A DNA stretch of 64,000 bases from Bombyx mori (GCF_030269925.1 NC_085119.1:8097001-8161000), one strand, 5' to 3'. Shown: positions 38,518-48,339, counted from the first letter of the stretch. The notes: generated by a model not told the origin, from the sequence alone. A program made the numbers and translations.

Positions 38518-41400
38518 ATGGCGTATATAAGTAGAATAAAGCCCCTATCCGTAACGATAGGATTTTTTAACGCTTACGGTCTCGCAAATCAACGTGATCA
38601 GGTTTCTGACTTTTTGCGTGACCATCAAATTGATATCTTTTTAGTGCAGGAGACCCTACTTAAGCCCGCGCGCCGTGCCCCTAAAATCGCAAACTATAAC
38701 ATGGTCAGGAACGACAGGCTCTCTGCCCGTGGTGGTGGTACCGTCATTTACTATAGAAGAGCCCTGCATTGCGTCCCGCTCGATCCTCCCGCGCTCGCTA
38801 ATATCGAAGCATCAGTGTGCCGAATCTCACTGACGGGACACGCGCCGATCGTTATCGCGTCCGTTTATCTTCCACCGGATAAGATCGTTCTAAGCAGTGA
38901 TATCGAGGTGCTGCTCGGTATGGGGAGCTCTGTCATTCTGGCGGGTGACCTAAATTGTAAACACATCAGGTGGAACTCACACACCACAACCCCGAATGGC
39001 AGGCGGCTTGACGCGTTAGTCGATGATCTCGCCTTCGATATCGTCGCTCCGCTAACCCCGACTCACTACCCGCTAAATATCGCGCATCGCCCGGATATAC
39101 TCGACATAGCGTTATTAAAAAACGTAACTCTGCGCTTACACTCGATCGAAGTAGTTTCAGAGTTAGATTCAGACCACCGACCCGTCGTTATGAAGCTCGG
39201 TCGCGCTCCCGATTCCGTTCCCGTCACGAGGACTGTGGTGGATTGGCACACGCTGGGCATCAGCCTGGCTGAATCTGATCCACCATCGCTCCCGCTTAAC
39301 CCGGACTCTATCCCGTCTCCTCAGGATACCGCTGAAGCCATAGACATCTTAACGTCACACCTCACCTCGACATTAGATAGGTCATCGAAACAAGTTGTAG
39401 CGGAGGACTTCCTTAACCGCTTCAAATTGTCCGACGATATTAGGGAACTCCTTAGAGCTAAGAACGCCTCGATACGCGCCTACGACAGGTATCCTACCGC
39501 GGAAAATCGTAGTCGAATGCGTGCCCTACAACGCGACGTAAAGTCTCGCATCGCCGAAGTCCGAGATGCCAGATGGTCTGATTTCTTAGAAGGACTCTCG
39601 CCCTCCCAAAGGTCTTACTACCGCTTAGCTCGTACTCTCAAATCGGATACGGTAGTAACTATGCCCCCCCTCGTAGGCCCCTCAGGCCGACTCGCGGCGT
39701 TCGATGATGACGAAAAAGCAGAGCTGCTGGCCGATACATTGCAAACCCAGTGCACGCCCAGCACTCAATCCGTGGACCCTGTTCATGTAGAATTAGTAGA
39801 CAGTGAGGTAGAACGCAGAGCCTCCTTGCCACCATCGGATGCGTTACCACCCGTCACCCCGATAGAAGTTAAAGACTTGATCAAAGACCTACGTCCTCGC
39901 AAGGCTCCCGGTTCCGACGGTATATCTAACCGCGTTATTAAACTTCTACCCGTCCAACTCATCGTGATGTTGGCATCTATTTTCAATGCCGCTATGGCGA
40001 ACTGTATCTTTCCCGCGGTGTGGAAAGAAGCGGACGTTATCGGCATACATAAACCCGGTAAACCAAAAAATCATCCGACGAGCTACCGCCCGATTAGCCT
40101 CCTCATGTCTCTAGGCAAACTGTATGAGCGTCTGCTCTACAAACGCCTCAGAGACTTCGTCTCATCCAAGGGCATTCTCATCGATGAACAATTCGGATTC
40201 CGTACAAATCACTCATGCGTTCAACAGGTGCACCGCCTCACGGAGCACATTCTTGTGGGGCTTAATCGACCAAAACCGTTATACACGGGAGCTCTCTTCT
40301 TCGACGTCGCAAAAGCGTTCGACAAAGTCTGGCACAATGGTTTGATTTTCAAACTATTCAACATGGGCGTGCCAGATAGTCTCGTGCTCATCATACGGGA
40401 CTTCTTGTCGAACCGCTCTTTTCGATATCGAGTCGAGGGAACCCGCTCCTCCCCACGACCTCTCACAGCTGGAGTCCCGCAAGGCTCTGTTCTCTCACCC
40501 CTCCTATTTAGCTTATTCTTCAACGATATTCCCCGGTCGCCGCCGACCCATTTAGCTTTATTCGCCGACGACACGACTGTTTACTATTCTAGTAGAAATA
40601 AGTCCCTAATCGCGAAGAAGCTTCAGAGCGCAGCCCTAGCCCTAGGACAGTGGTTCCGAAAATGGCGCATAGACATCAACCCAGCGAAAAGTACTGCGGT
40701 GCTATTTCAGAGGGGAAGCTCCACACGGATTTCCTCCCGGATTAGGAGGAGGAATCTCACACCCCCGATTACTCTCTTTAGACAACCCATACTCTGGGCC
40801 AGGAAGGTCAAGTACCTGGGCGTTACCCTGGATGCATCTATGACATTCCGCCCGCATATAAAATCAGTCCGTGACCGTGCCGCGTTTATTCTCGGTAGAC
40901 TCTACCCCATGATCTGTAAGCGGAGTAAAATGTCCCTTCGGAACAAGGTGACACTTTACAAAACTTGCATAAGGCTCGTCATGACTTACGCGAGTGTGGT
41001 GTTCGCTCACGCGGCCCGCACACACATAGACACCCTCCAATCCCTACAATCCCGCTTTTGCAGGTTAGCTGTCGGGGCTCCGTGGTTCGTGAGGAACGTT
41101 GACCTACACGACGACCTGGGCCTCGAATCAATTCGGAAATACATGAAGTCAGCGTCGGAACGATACTTCGATAAGGCTATGCGTCATGATAATCGCCTTA
41201 TCGTTGCCGCCGCTGACTACTCCCCGAATCCTGATCATGCAGGAGCCAGTCACCGTCGACGCCCTAGACACGTCCTTACGGATCCATCAGATCCAATAAC
41301 CTTTGCATTAGATGCCTTCAGCTCTAATACTAGGGGCAGGCTTAGGGACCCCGGTAACCGTACTCGTCGAACTCGACAAAGAGGTCGACGTGCAACCTAA
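38518..41400 (+). CDS. LINE ORF2: endonuclease and reverse transcriptase
   Basis: 960 residues without a break. The N-terminal APE-type endonuclease shows 'VQETLLKP' (E45), 'AGDLNCKH' (D144, N146) and 'SELDSDHRP' (D219, H220), which nick the target DNA. The reverse transcriptase follows: 'RKAPGSDGI', 'FFDVAKAFDKVW', 'GVPQGSVLSPLLF' and 'FADDTTVYYSS' (catalytic DD near residues 683-684). The C-terminus is basic. Together these prime reverse transcription at the nicked target. All key residues are present, so ORF2 may be functional even though ORF1 is frameshifted. Truncated relatives lie at 12805, 23146, 41814 and 57930. Confidence 0.92.
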   Translation: MAYISRIKPLSVTIGFFNAYGLANQRDQVSDFLRDHQIDIFLVQETLLKPARRAPKIANYNMVRNDRLSARGGGTVIYYRRALHCVPLDPPALANIEASVCRISLTGHAPIVIASVYLPPDKIVLSSDIEVLLGMGSSVILAGDLNCKHIRWNSHTTTPNGRRLDALVDDLAFDIVAPLTPTHYPLNIAHRPDILDIALLKNVTLRLHSIEVVSELDSDHRPVVMKLGRAPDSVPVTRTVVDWHTLGISLAESDPPSLPLNPDSIPSPQDTAEAIDILTSHLTSTLDRSSKQVVAEDFLNRFKLSDDIRELLRAKNASIRAYDRYPTAENRSRMRALQRDVKSRIAEVRDARWSDFLEGLSPSQRSYYRLARTLKSDTVVTMPPLVGPSGRLAAFDDDEKAELLADTLQTQCTPSTQSVDPVHVELVDSEVERRASLPPSDALPPVTPIEVKDLIKDLRPRKAPGSDGISNRVIKLLPVQLIVMLASIFNAAMANCIFPAVWKEADVIGIHKPGKPKNHPTSYRPISLLMSLGKLYERLLYKRLRDFVSSKGILIDEQFGFRTNHSCVQQVHRLTEHILVGLNRPKPLYTGALFFDVAKAFDKVWHNGLIFKLFNMGVPDSLVLIIRDFLSNRSFRYRVEGTRSSPRPLTAGVPQGSVLSPLLFSLFFNDIPRSPPTHLALFADDTTVYYSSRNKSLIAKKLQSAALALGQWFRKWRIDINPAKSTAVLFQRGSSTRISSRIRRRNLTPPITLFRQPILWARKVKYLGVTLDASMTFRPHIKSVRDRAAFILGRLYPMICKRSKMSLRNKVTLYKTCIRLVMTYASVVFAHAARTHIDTLQSLQSRFCRLAVGAPWFVRNVDLHDDLGLESIRKYMKSASERYFDKAMRHDNRLIVAAADYSPNPDHAGASHRRRPRHVLTDPSDPITFALDAFSSNTRGRLRDPGNRTRRTRQRGRRAT

Positions 41401-41813
41401 CCCATGCATCAGCCCGCTGAGTTTCTCGCCGGATCTTCTCAGCGGGTCGCGATTCCGATCCGGTAGTAGATTCATTCGCGAAACAATTGCTCTTGAGTTG
41501 TTAGGTCTCCTTCGGAGGCGCTCGGGCAGTTGTTAGCAAATCCCACCCCTCTTGGCTGAGCCTTTGCTCGCCCACCTGTCCTGGTGAAACTGGAAAGGCC
41601 TTCGGGCCACCAGTAAACTTTCAATCATAAAAAAAAACAACCGTGAATGAAGTGTACCACAATAAGCTCGCACGTTACCAAATGACCGTGGGTTGTTGCG
41701 AAATCTCCAGTTTTATTTTCTTTATACCTCGAATAGAACTTAAAATTAATATTTTTATAAAACAGGAACTTCGTTCCTATCCGGTGTCCCACGACACCAC
41801 ACATCTTTTTTTT

Positions 41814-42230
41814 CCTACCTAAGCTGAGAGCCTTGAGAGGCTATTTCAGTGTAACCTTAACTAGTAGGTGAGCTCACGGGGCTAAAACCTGACGACGTTG
41901 CTAACACAAGCCCTAGCAAGAGCCGTGCTTCACAGAATCTACCACGAACTAGAAACGCGACTCACTGAGAAGATCCGGCGAGAAACTCAGTGGGCTGTGT
42001 CTGAGGGTTAATTTACTCGTCGAGCCCTTCATCGCAAGCGACGGGTTCGATGAGAACGATGACCGGTGCTTGAGGTACTTAAAAGCACCGTTAGTGGATC
42101 GGAAAGATCCGAAATGACGTGTTTGGGGCGACGTCGACTGCTTTCCATTCTGTCCGCAGGATCGGGAATGTAGTTACCGGCGACCACGATGCGAGGGTTC
42201 TCGTGTCGTGCCGCTTTATCGAAGTGGGGC
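41814..42230 (-). pseudogene. Jockey-type LINE, 3' tail
   Basis: The minus strand encodes the RT C-terminus 'FDKAARHENPRIVVAGNYIP' followed by 'RRRPKHVISDLSDPLTVLL', then the 3' UTR and poly(A) at about 41806-41814. It is 5'-truncated at 42230, exactly where the Bm1 SINE resumes. Subfamily as at 24535 and 34558. Confidence 0.8.
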
Positions 42231-42454
42231 GCAGACTCACAAGAGATCCTACCACCAGTAATTACGTAAATTATAATTTTGCGGGTTTGATTTTTATTAC
42301 ATGATGCTATTCCTTCACCATGGAAGTCAATCGTGAACATTTGTTGAGTACGTATTTTATTAAAAAAATGGATAACCACCTGGGATTCGAACACCGGTGC
42401 ATCGCTCAACACGAATACACCGGACGTCTTATCCTTTAGGCCACGACGACTACG

Positions 42455-43420
42455 TAAATAAACAAAGCAAGTGATTGTATCAATCTGCTTTTTTTATCAT
42501 ATTTTTTATCTCATTACATCCGTTAAGTTTCATGGTGACGCACAACAATGAAACCTTTACCATGATCAATATTGACCAGAAAAAACCGGTTTTCGTTAAG
42601 TTTCGCCAATAGAGTATTTCCAAATGATTCACTCATATAAAAGCAAACGGCTAGAGCACTTCTTAAACTTGAAATGTTCATACAAGATACATAAAACGAT
42701 GTATCGGTCAATATTCAATAATATAAGTATATATGTCCCTGTTTGTGCTGATATTCGGTGGACTTTGTCATGAAGAAGCAGAATGTCTATATCCAATCTA
42801 TTTTAAGTACTCGGAGTTGGTTGTTATCGTACTAAAATTTTGTTGTCATTTCGCCTTGTTAGTCTTGGTCGGCCTATGACCTTTACTGAGGTTATCGCGT
42901 TGTTTTGATGTACACGTTTTAAAGTAATGTGTATTCAAATTTAGGATTATTAAATTTTGTTGGTATATTAAATGAGATGTTCGAACTAACATCACTACTA
43001 TTTTTCATGTAAAATACATTAAACAAAATGGAATAGAGGAAAATATCTTTATTCGGTATTGATGATTAAATTTGTTAATTAATGCCATTAATATATGACT
43101 AGCCGTTGACTCCATAACGACTTGTCTCAATCGATCATGTTTGATAATACAAAAGACAAAATGCTGTGTAAAACTATCCCTAAGCTACGTCACGTTTATT
43201 TAAAAAGCCTTGTAAGTTAACTATTCCGTTATTTAATAACGATTTCATTGAGTAATTGAGGGCCATAAAATTAACCGGGACTTTTAAAATTAAACTATTT
43301 AAAAACAAAAAAGTATTTTCTTGCATTAAACTAAACAAGTAAACGAACACATAAATTATTATTTATGCCTTTTATTTTTAAATAACGTAAAAATCTAAAT
43401 CGATTTTTCTGGTAACAGTG
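42455..43420. other. No recognisable gene
   Basis: AT-rich; no coding or repeat signal that I recognise. Confidence 0.4.
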
Positions 43421-43428
43421 TACTCAAG

Positions 43429-43890
43429 ATGGCAAATTTCCTTTTCACTAGAACACCTTGGTATCGAAACGAGAACAACACAGTCAAAATAATCCTCTAG
43501 ATCTTTTGAACAGTTTGAACAATAAAGGACGAGTGACTCCACTAACAAAAACAATAATAAAATCTTTAAAAACAGTAATGCTTTAAGAAACAACTATAAT
43601 GATGATACAAGTAACTATTTACACCCGACTCCACCTGATTATAATCAACAAAATCAGGATTACTACGAACAGTTAAGACAACCACAACATTCGTCTGAAA
43701 ATGCATATCACCGACCTCATCCTCCACCGCCGCCCCCTCCGCCGCATCATCCCCGTAATCACTATGAAGACAATTAGACCCCCACCTCCACTGACAATTC
43801 ACATTATTATGATTACAGTTACCATCATCCGCCACCACTTCCGTCTCCTCAAGGATATTACGACAATCACAACCATTGTAAAGTGTTAGT
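43429..43890 (+). pseudogene. Asn/Tyr/Pro/His-rich gene remnant
   Basis: After 'tcaag' an ATG opens 'MANFLFTRTPWYRNENNTVK'. Coding sense then continues across frame changes: 'NNPLDLLNSLNNKGRVTPL', then 'NNYNDDTSNYLHPTPPDY' and a Pro/His run ('HRPHPPPPPPPPHHPRN') up to a TAG near 43776. After it the same frame resumes with 'HYYDYSYHHPPPLPSPQG'. Biased but coherent composition on both sides of breaks suggests a dead gene for a low-complexity secreted or structural protein. I do not recognise the family. Alternatively the breaks are introns that I cannot place. Confidence 0.4.
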
Positions 43891-44019
43891 CTTATTTAAA
43901 AACATGTTAGAAAAGAGTCCTCAGCGTTAGGCAGAAGGTTCCTTGTGCTCCTATCTCATCATCTGCCTTCGACGGCAATACAAAAGAGATGATATGTTTT
44001 ATTTTAAAAACATTACCCC

Positions 44020-44260
44020 TATAGGTAGTACGGCGAGTCGAAAACAAGCATGTACCACCATAATGCGTAGCTCTGCCGCCAAGAAGTCATGCGTTCCGGC
44101 TGGAAATATGGGACAGTCATTATGAAAGGCAATCCAGACTTCAATCTCATATATCAAATTCGGTGGTGGCAATCATATTGTGAAAACTAAAGGCTCCAAT
44201 AGCCTCTTAACACTATGGTCATTCGTGAGTGAAGAAAGAAATAAAACAATAAAATCGGTA
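44020..44260 (+). mobile_element. Decayed SINE
   Basis: 'gtagtacggcgagtcgaaaa', 'gccaagaagtcatgcgttcc' and 'ctaaaggctccaatagcctc' follow the Bm1 body order with strong divergence. Confidence 0.4.
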
Positions 44261-44796
44261 TAGTTTGCACGAATTTTTTTAGGTAATACGTATGTATGTC
44301 ATTTATTAGTGGGATAGACAGCTTATACATAGACTACTTACTTAAATTATTGATATAGTTCATATCTTTTATGATCATCAATTAGCCATTAAAATGCCAC
44401 CTCCTCAGCTTGGACCCCACCCAGGCTCCACACAACGACAGGTTCCAATTTCGTTGTAAATTTTTATAACTCTCCGATATTGAAGCAAAAAATGTAATAA
44501 ATCAAATAATTAGGAAACAGCTATAAACACAAAATCAATCAAGGTCAGTCGAATAGTTTTGTACGTGAAACTCACATCAATAAACAAAACAACAAATAGA
44601 CGTATAAAATCCGTATTCGTACCCAAAGGGACATTTTATCGCGTTCGCAATTTTTTTTGTATTTTTTTTCGATACAAATTACATGAACACTTTTATTCTA
44701 TTCCATTTTATAAAAATATACATAAATACAAAAGAAAAATTGACAAATAGTGTACTTGGTCTTAAACTTACTAACTCTTAATTTATTACTAATTTT

Positions 44797-45070
44797 TTTT
44801 TTTTTTTATAAATAAATAAATAAATATTTTACTAACAATCACGCCATGTTAACTGGTCCCGTGCTAAGTTCGTAAAGAACTTGTGTTACAGGTACCAGAT
44901 AACGGATATAAATCTAAGATTTTTATTATACACATACATACATTTAATAGACATCCATAACCCTGGAAAAGACATTTATATTTATCATACAAATATCTTC
45001 CCTTGGCGGGATTCAAACCCGCGACCCCCCCCTGTAGTGACCATGTCACTTACCACTACACCAGACGGCC
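44797..45070 (-). mobile_element. tRNA-derived SINE downstream of the PP gene
   Basis: Second copy of the SINE at 21300-21568. On the minus strand the head has A box 'ctggtgtagtggtaagtgac' and a mutated B box ('gggtttgaatcccg'). It ends in an (AAAT)n tail. It starts about 35 bp beyond the poly(A) signal of the paralytic-peptide gene. Confidence 0.75.
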
Positions 45071-45103
45071 ATGAATTTGTTTCCAAAATAAATAGACAAA
45101 ACA

Positions 45104-45109
45104 TTTATT
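45104..45109 (-). terminator. Poly(A) signal of the PP gene
   Basis: AATAAA on the minus strand, 108 bp after the stop codon of the paralytic-peptide ORF. Confidence 0.55.
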
Positions 45110-45216
45110 GAAATACATTTAATTTTGTTTTAATCATTAAATCGAAATTTTACATAAGACAACACCGGAACGAAATAAAACGAAATTATAAGACAAAAAA
45201 TTTAACTGCTTGGGTC

Positions 45217-45612
45217 TCAAAAGGTAGGTTTACATCTGCCATCAGCAGTTCTCTTAAAGCCTGTAGCACAGCCTCCTACAAAATTTTCTCTGCCTTCCTT
45301 TTCTGTTGTTGTTTTGCCTGCTGATGTTGGAGTAGGCACGATAGTGGGCTGGGTAACAAATTCCACTACGCCACGTTGCACTGAACCAGACGATACACTT
45401 TCAGTTGGATAAACCGGTCGATTCACGGCATTATTGTAGTTATATTGGTCGTTATCATCGTCTCGGAAAATCAATCTATCCGATAAATCTTCTTCAACTT
45501 GGCTAATTCCTCGTCGGAGATCATTGAAGAAACCGTTTACTCCAGCATTGACCGGACCAGCGTCATTCAATATTAAAACGGCACAACACAAAATAAAAAC
45601 CGAACACTTCAT
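45217..45612 (-). CDS. PP: Paralytic peptide precursor (ENF cytokine)
   Basis: 131-residue secreted precursor. Residues 1 to about 23 are a signal peptide (hydrophobic '[11 protein letters not shown]'). The pro-region is acidic ('[15 protein letters not shown]'). The mature 23-residue cytokine is residues 109-131: it follows 'TTEKEGR', begins ENF, and has Cys115 and Cys127, the pair that forms the single disulfide in this family. I recognise it as B. mori paralytic peptide, a member of the growth-blocking-peptide family that acts on haemocytes, muscle and growth after proteolytic activation in the haemolymph. The ATG has a good context (aaccATGa). It is the third ORF after uENF1 and uENF2, with 493 bp between. 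A paralogue lies at 56285-56608. Confidence 0.95.
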   Translation of the reverse strand: MKCSVFILCCAVLILNDAGPVNAGVNGFFNDLRRGISQVEEDLSDRLIFRDDDNDQYNYNNAVNRPVYPTESVSSGSVQRGVVEFVTQPTIVPTPTSAGKTTTEKEGRENFVGGCATGFKRTADGRCKPTF

Positions 45613-45659
45613 GGTTGAAATTTACAAGTTGCCGTTCACTTAACTCGTCAAAATATTTC

Positions 45660-45720
45660 CTTTTACTGATACTTTAGTGGTCTCGACACGTAGATAACTT
45701 CAAGACCTTTATAGTTTATC
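45660..45720 (-). promoter_or_regulatory. Candidate proximal promoter of PP
   Basis: Minus strand: TATAAA at 45708-45713 and an arthropod-type initiator ATCAGT with +1 at about 45667. Their 46-bp spacing is longer than the usual 31, so only one of them may be used. The initiator is conserved in the PP paralogue (56662-56667 region), but the TATA is changed to TTTAAA there. It would drive a short PP-only mRNA. Confidence 0.35.
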
Positions 45721-46105
45721 AGAAGTTTTAAATTGTGTTTCATTCCAAGAAATGATAAAGCGTCGATTACGTCAAGTTAGTTATGCTTAATGTTTTTGCA
45801 TATTAATCGAAGAGGAAAACGGTACATTTGATAATGCGCGTTTTATGTTTTGATTGTAACCTGAAAAATAAATTATTTTAAAAATAAGCGAGACTAATCT
45901 CTACATTACACAATGTTCACATTAATAGTGGTTAGAATATTAACTCAATTAGTTTTTTTTTTTCGGTATGTAACAAAACCATTTTGCTTTTAAATGAGTA
46001 TCATAGCTTTCGTATACTAATATTTAATTGTTGTTGTACGGGAGACAAGGTTTATTAATGAAACATTTAGAAATGAAAGTATTTAAATTATTATCATACA
46101 TACTT

Positions 46106-46318
46106 CTAGAATCGTTGTCTACAATTTCCTAATGCATCACGTCTTTGTCCCAGGGGACACTCTAGCTCCGGAACCCTTATAACTTGTCCAGTTTGTACTT
46201 TTTCGGTAGTGGTCGAAGTTGCAAACCAAAGCTTTTCGCGGAAATTAAACACTACATTGCCTTGAGAACTAACACTCGCCAACGTTATAGTCAATAAAAT
46301 CACAAATTTCGCGTCCAT
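46106..46318 (-). CDS. uENF2: uENF2, ENF-related secreted peptide
   Basis: 70 residues if translation begins at 46318, the ATG in optimal context (aaaATGg). Residues 1-19 form a signal peptide ('MDAKFVILLTITLASVSSQ'). The C-terminus 'CPLGQRRDALGNCRQRF' has two cysteines 12 apart and a terminal aromatic, like the mature paralytic peptide. An upstream in-frame ATG at 46375 has a poor context (tatATGc) and would bury the signal peptide, so I prefer 46318. It starts 60 nt after the uENF1 stop. In lepidopteran ENF genes uENF1, uENF2 and the cytokine have been described on one long mRNA. Its function is unknown to me. Confidence 0.85.
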   Translation of the reverse strand: MDAKFVILLTITLASVSSQGNVVFNFREKLWFATSTTTEKVQTGQVIRVPELECPLGQRRDALGNCRQRF

Positions 46319-46364
46319 TTTAATGTAATGTGCTGAGCAGACTACGCCACGCCTGTGTTTATGC

Positions 46365-46385
46365 CTATGTTGCATATATCACCAT
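46365..46385 (-). other. Six-codon mini-ORF overlapping the uENF1 stop
   Basis: The uENF1 end reads ccATGGTGA: its TGA stop (46379-46381) overlaps an ATG (46385) in strong context (A at -3, G at +4). That ATG opens six codons ending in TAG. The arrangement resembles stop-start overlaps used for reinitiation and may tune translation of uENF2. Confidence 0.45.
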
Positions 46386-46696
46386 GGTCGTCTGCAAACA
46401 CCACTTTTATCCAAATAAGTGCCTTGCTCTTGGCATCCCGCTGTGTTCGGAGGTACTTCAATCATGCTAGTGTCATCCGAAGGACCGTCTTCATCCTTTT
46501 TGGTAGTGGTATTTGCTATTGTTTCGCTTTCGGTGCTATTATACAAAGAAAGTTGGGCGAAAGAGTTTTTAAAATCTCGGACGGGATTGCCAAATATTTG
46601 AAGAATATCCTGGATCGAAATAGGTGCTCCAGAAACACAAATAAATAAACTTAAGACCACACTGAGCACAACTACGCGTCGGAACACAGATATCAT
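46379..46696 (-). CDS. uENF1: uENF1, ENF-related secreted peptide
   Basis: 105 residues with a signal peptide at 1 to about 23 ('VVVLSVVLSLFICVSGA'). A linker with possible N-glycosylation sites (NST, NTT) follows. The C-terminal module has Cys88 and Cys101 and ends 'CRRPW', an aromatic end like the paralytic peptide. First ORF of the presumed tricistronic mRNA; its ATG context (aaaATGa) is moderate, which would let some ribosomes scan on to uENF2 and PP. Its biological role is not known to me. Confidence 0.85.
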   Translation of the reverse strand: MISVFRRVVVLSVVLSLFICVSGAPISIQDILQIFGNPVRDFKNSFAQLSLYNSTESETIANTTTKKDEDGPSDDTSMIEVPPNTAGCQEQGTYLDKSGVCRRPW

Positions 46697-46744
46697 TTTA
46701 ATATTGAACAGACGTTCTCAAACTCAGAAACGATTTGTTTATCA

Positions 46745-46790
46745 CTGACTGATTGGCACACACTCATCGGAAATATCAAATATTTAACAG
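46745..46790 (-). promoter_or_regulatory. Candidate promoter of uENF1-uENF2-PP mRNA
   Basis: Minus strand: AT-rich TATA-like 'aaatatttga' (46778-46787) about 31 bp before an initiator ATCAGTCAGT with +1 near 46750. That gives a 53-nt leader before the uENF1 ATG. Confidence 0.45.
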
Positions 46791-46799
46791 TTTTATGTT

Positions 46800-47620
46800 T
46801 AAGAGTATAATATTTAAACGATACTGGCAACAGAACTATGGACTTTGATATCCCAAAAAATATAGATTAGAATTATTAGAATCGTATGACGCAGTGTTAC
46901 ATAAGCTTTGCGTAAATTTGCTAAATTGGTCATTGCCGAATGACATTGTAAAATGGGTATTGAGAAGTATGCTTATTGAGTGATAGCACAGATGTTAATG
47001 GATTGAATAGTCCACATTCATGCAAGTATCGCCCGTCAAGTGGTCAATTGTATCAATGGCCTCATACTATTGCTATTCTTCAACAATAAAAAACCGGGTT
47101 TGGTACAAGCTAAATTTAGTACTAACATCTTGTGACTTAAAACAAGAACAAGGAAAGTAGGTACTTTGAAGAAATTACAAAATTTAACTTTTTTTACACT
47201 TCAAAGTGCAAAGTTTTTTACATTTCAATCAAGGACAAATGGTAGAATTGGAGTCTAACGTCAGAGAGTACATTTAGATTTTACAAAATCACTATCAATC
47301 CTGTAACAGAAATACTTATCAATACCTACTAATACTACTAACTTAATGGTTAATGATTAGGAGTAAACGCATTTTGAAGTGTATATGGCAAAAAGATTAA
47401 GACGATATTCCGAAGTTCAAGCCCCGTACCAATGGGTAGGCATACAAATCTGGGTATTCTCTCTCCTTTAATTGTTACTATCTTCATCGATATTACAATC
47501 CATTATCCAATCCCTTCAGCTTTCATATGCCGCATACAATATGTAAACGCATGGCTAATTAAGAATAAGTAAAATACTAAAATGCTTAGGAAATTCCAAC
47601 GGACTCTAAGATATTACGAA
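46800..47620. other. No recognisable gene
   Basis: AT-rich spacer between the ENF promoter and a Bm1 SINE; no coding features seen. Confidence 0.4.
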
Positions 47621-47625
47621 ATACT

Positions 47626-47870
47626 TTACTGGTGGTAGGACCTCTTGTGAGTCCGCACGGGTAGGTACCACCACCCCGCCTATTTCTGCCGTGAAGCAGT
47701 ACTGCGTTTCGGTTTGAAGGGGCTGCCGTTGTAACTATACTAAGATCTTGGAACTTATATCTCAAGATAAGTGGCGCATTTACGTTGTAGATGTCTATGG
47801 GTTCCAGTAACCACTTAACACCAGGTAGGCTGTGTGCTCGTCCACGCATCTAACCATATAAGAAAAGAAA
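47626..47870 (+). mobile_element. Bm1-type SINE, 5'-truncated
   Basis: Starts 'ttactggtggtaggacctct'. It has a small internal deletion after 'gtttgaagggg' and runs to 'ctaaccatataag' with no long A-tail left. Confidence 0.85.
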
Positions 47871-48333
47871 ACTTTATGAATGAAGGTTGTTGGATTGTCG
47901 GGTCGCTATCAGCTTCGCGCCTGATTTGGAATTGTGGCACATTTGAGCAAAGTCAAAGCATGATCTTTGCTAAGACGCTTACAGGCTTTTGAGATAAACA
48001 CAGTTCACTAAGCGAAATTATGAATAAATTGGTTCAGCATTATTGCTTAGTTTGAAAATATTAAATTATGAAAATACTGAAAAACATGCCTAATTAATCC
48101 CTAAACAGCATGATAGGAGGATATGCTCCACCGATCGCACAAAATATGGTATAAGAACAACATTATGAAGATTATTTCAAAATATAGAGTTGTTTATTTC
48201 TGTACAAAAATATCTCAATTGTTCGTTATTATACTGGGCTTTTTTTATTGATTAATTTAAAAGCTACAATACAGTAACATAAAAATAATAAAATAAAGTT
48301 ATAAAATAACGCTATTCAATTTCAATTTAAGCC

Positions 48334-48339
48334 TTTATT
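48334..48339 (-). terminator. Poly(A) signal of the cassette-exon gene
   Basis: AATAAA on the minus strand, about 600 nt after the predicted stop codon; conserved at 62514-62519 in the duplicate. Confidence 0.55.

Larger units (their letters stand above)
36476..41636 (+). mobile_element. Full-length Jockey-type LINE
   Basis: 5161 bp flanked by the direct repeat 'acaaccgtga' (36466-36475 and 41637-41646). Order: 5' UTR of about 400 bp, ORF1 (gag-like), ORF2 (endonuclease plus reverse transcriptase), GC-rich 3' UTR and an A-tail. Its length is near that reported for the B. mori LINE BMC1, but I cannot confirm the name. Because its ORF2 is open from end to end and the target repeats are intact, it is a recent insertion. 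Confidence 0.88.
35590..41805 (-). repeat. Palindrome-ended repeat 'X', second copy, interrupted
   Basis: Left end 'ggaacggaattcctaatggg', right end 'aggaacttcgttcctatccg'. It matches 18890-19660 in reverse and lacks that copy's inner insertion. It lies in the poly(T) of the minus-strand LINE tail and is itself broken by the R1-type fragment (35741-36351) and the full-length LINE (36476-41636). Confidence 0.55.
35358..42453 (-). mobile_element. Bm1-type SINE split by a 6.65-kb nest
   Basis: The left part (35358-35579) is the Bm1 3' body in minus orientation. The right part (42231-42453) carries the remainder, including the tRNA head in reverse ('ggccacgacgac'). The junction repeats 'gcagact' on both sides (35573-35579 and 42231-42237), the target duplication of the inserted LINE. 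Everything between is younger. Confidence 0.85.

Noticed and set aside
43566..43838. 90-codon minus-strand frame
   Set aside because: Shadow of the Pro/His/Tyr-rich plus-strand remnant; its composition is the complement of that bias.
46319..46375. Longer start for uENF2 at 46375
   Set aside because: The ATG context is poor and the 19-residue extension would place the signal peptide internally.
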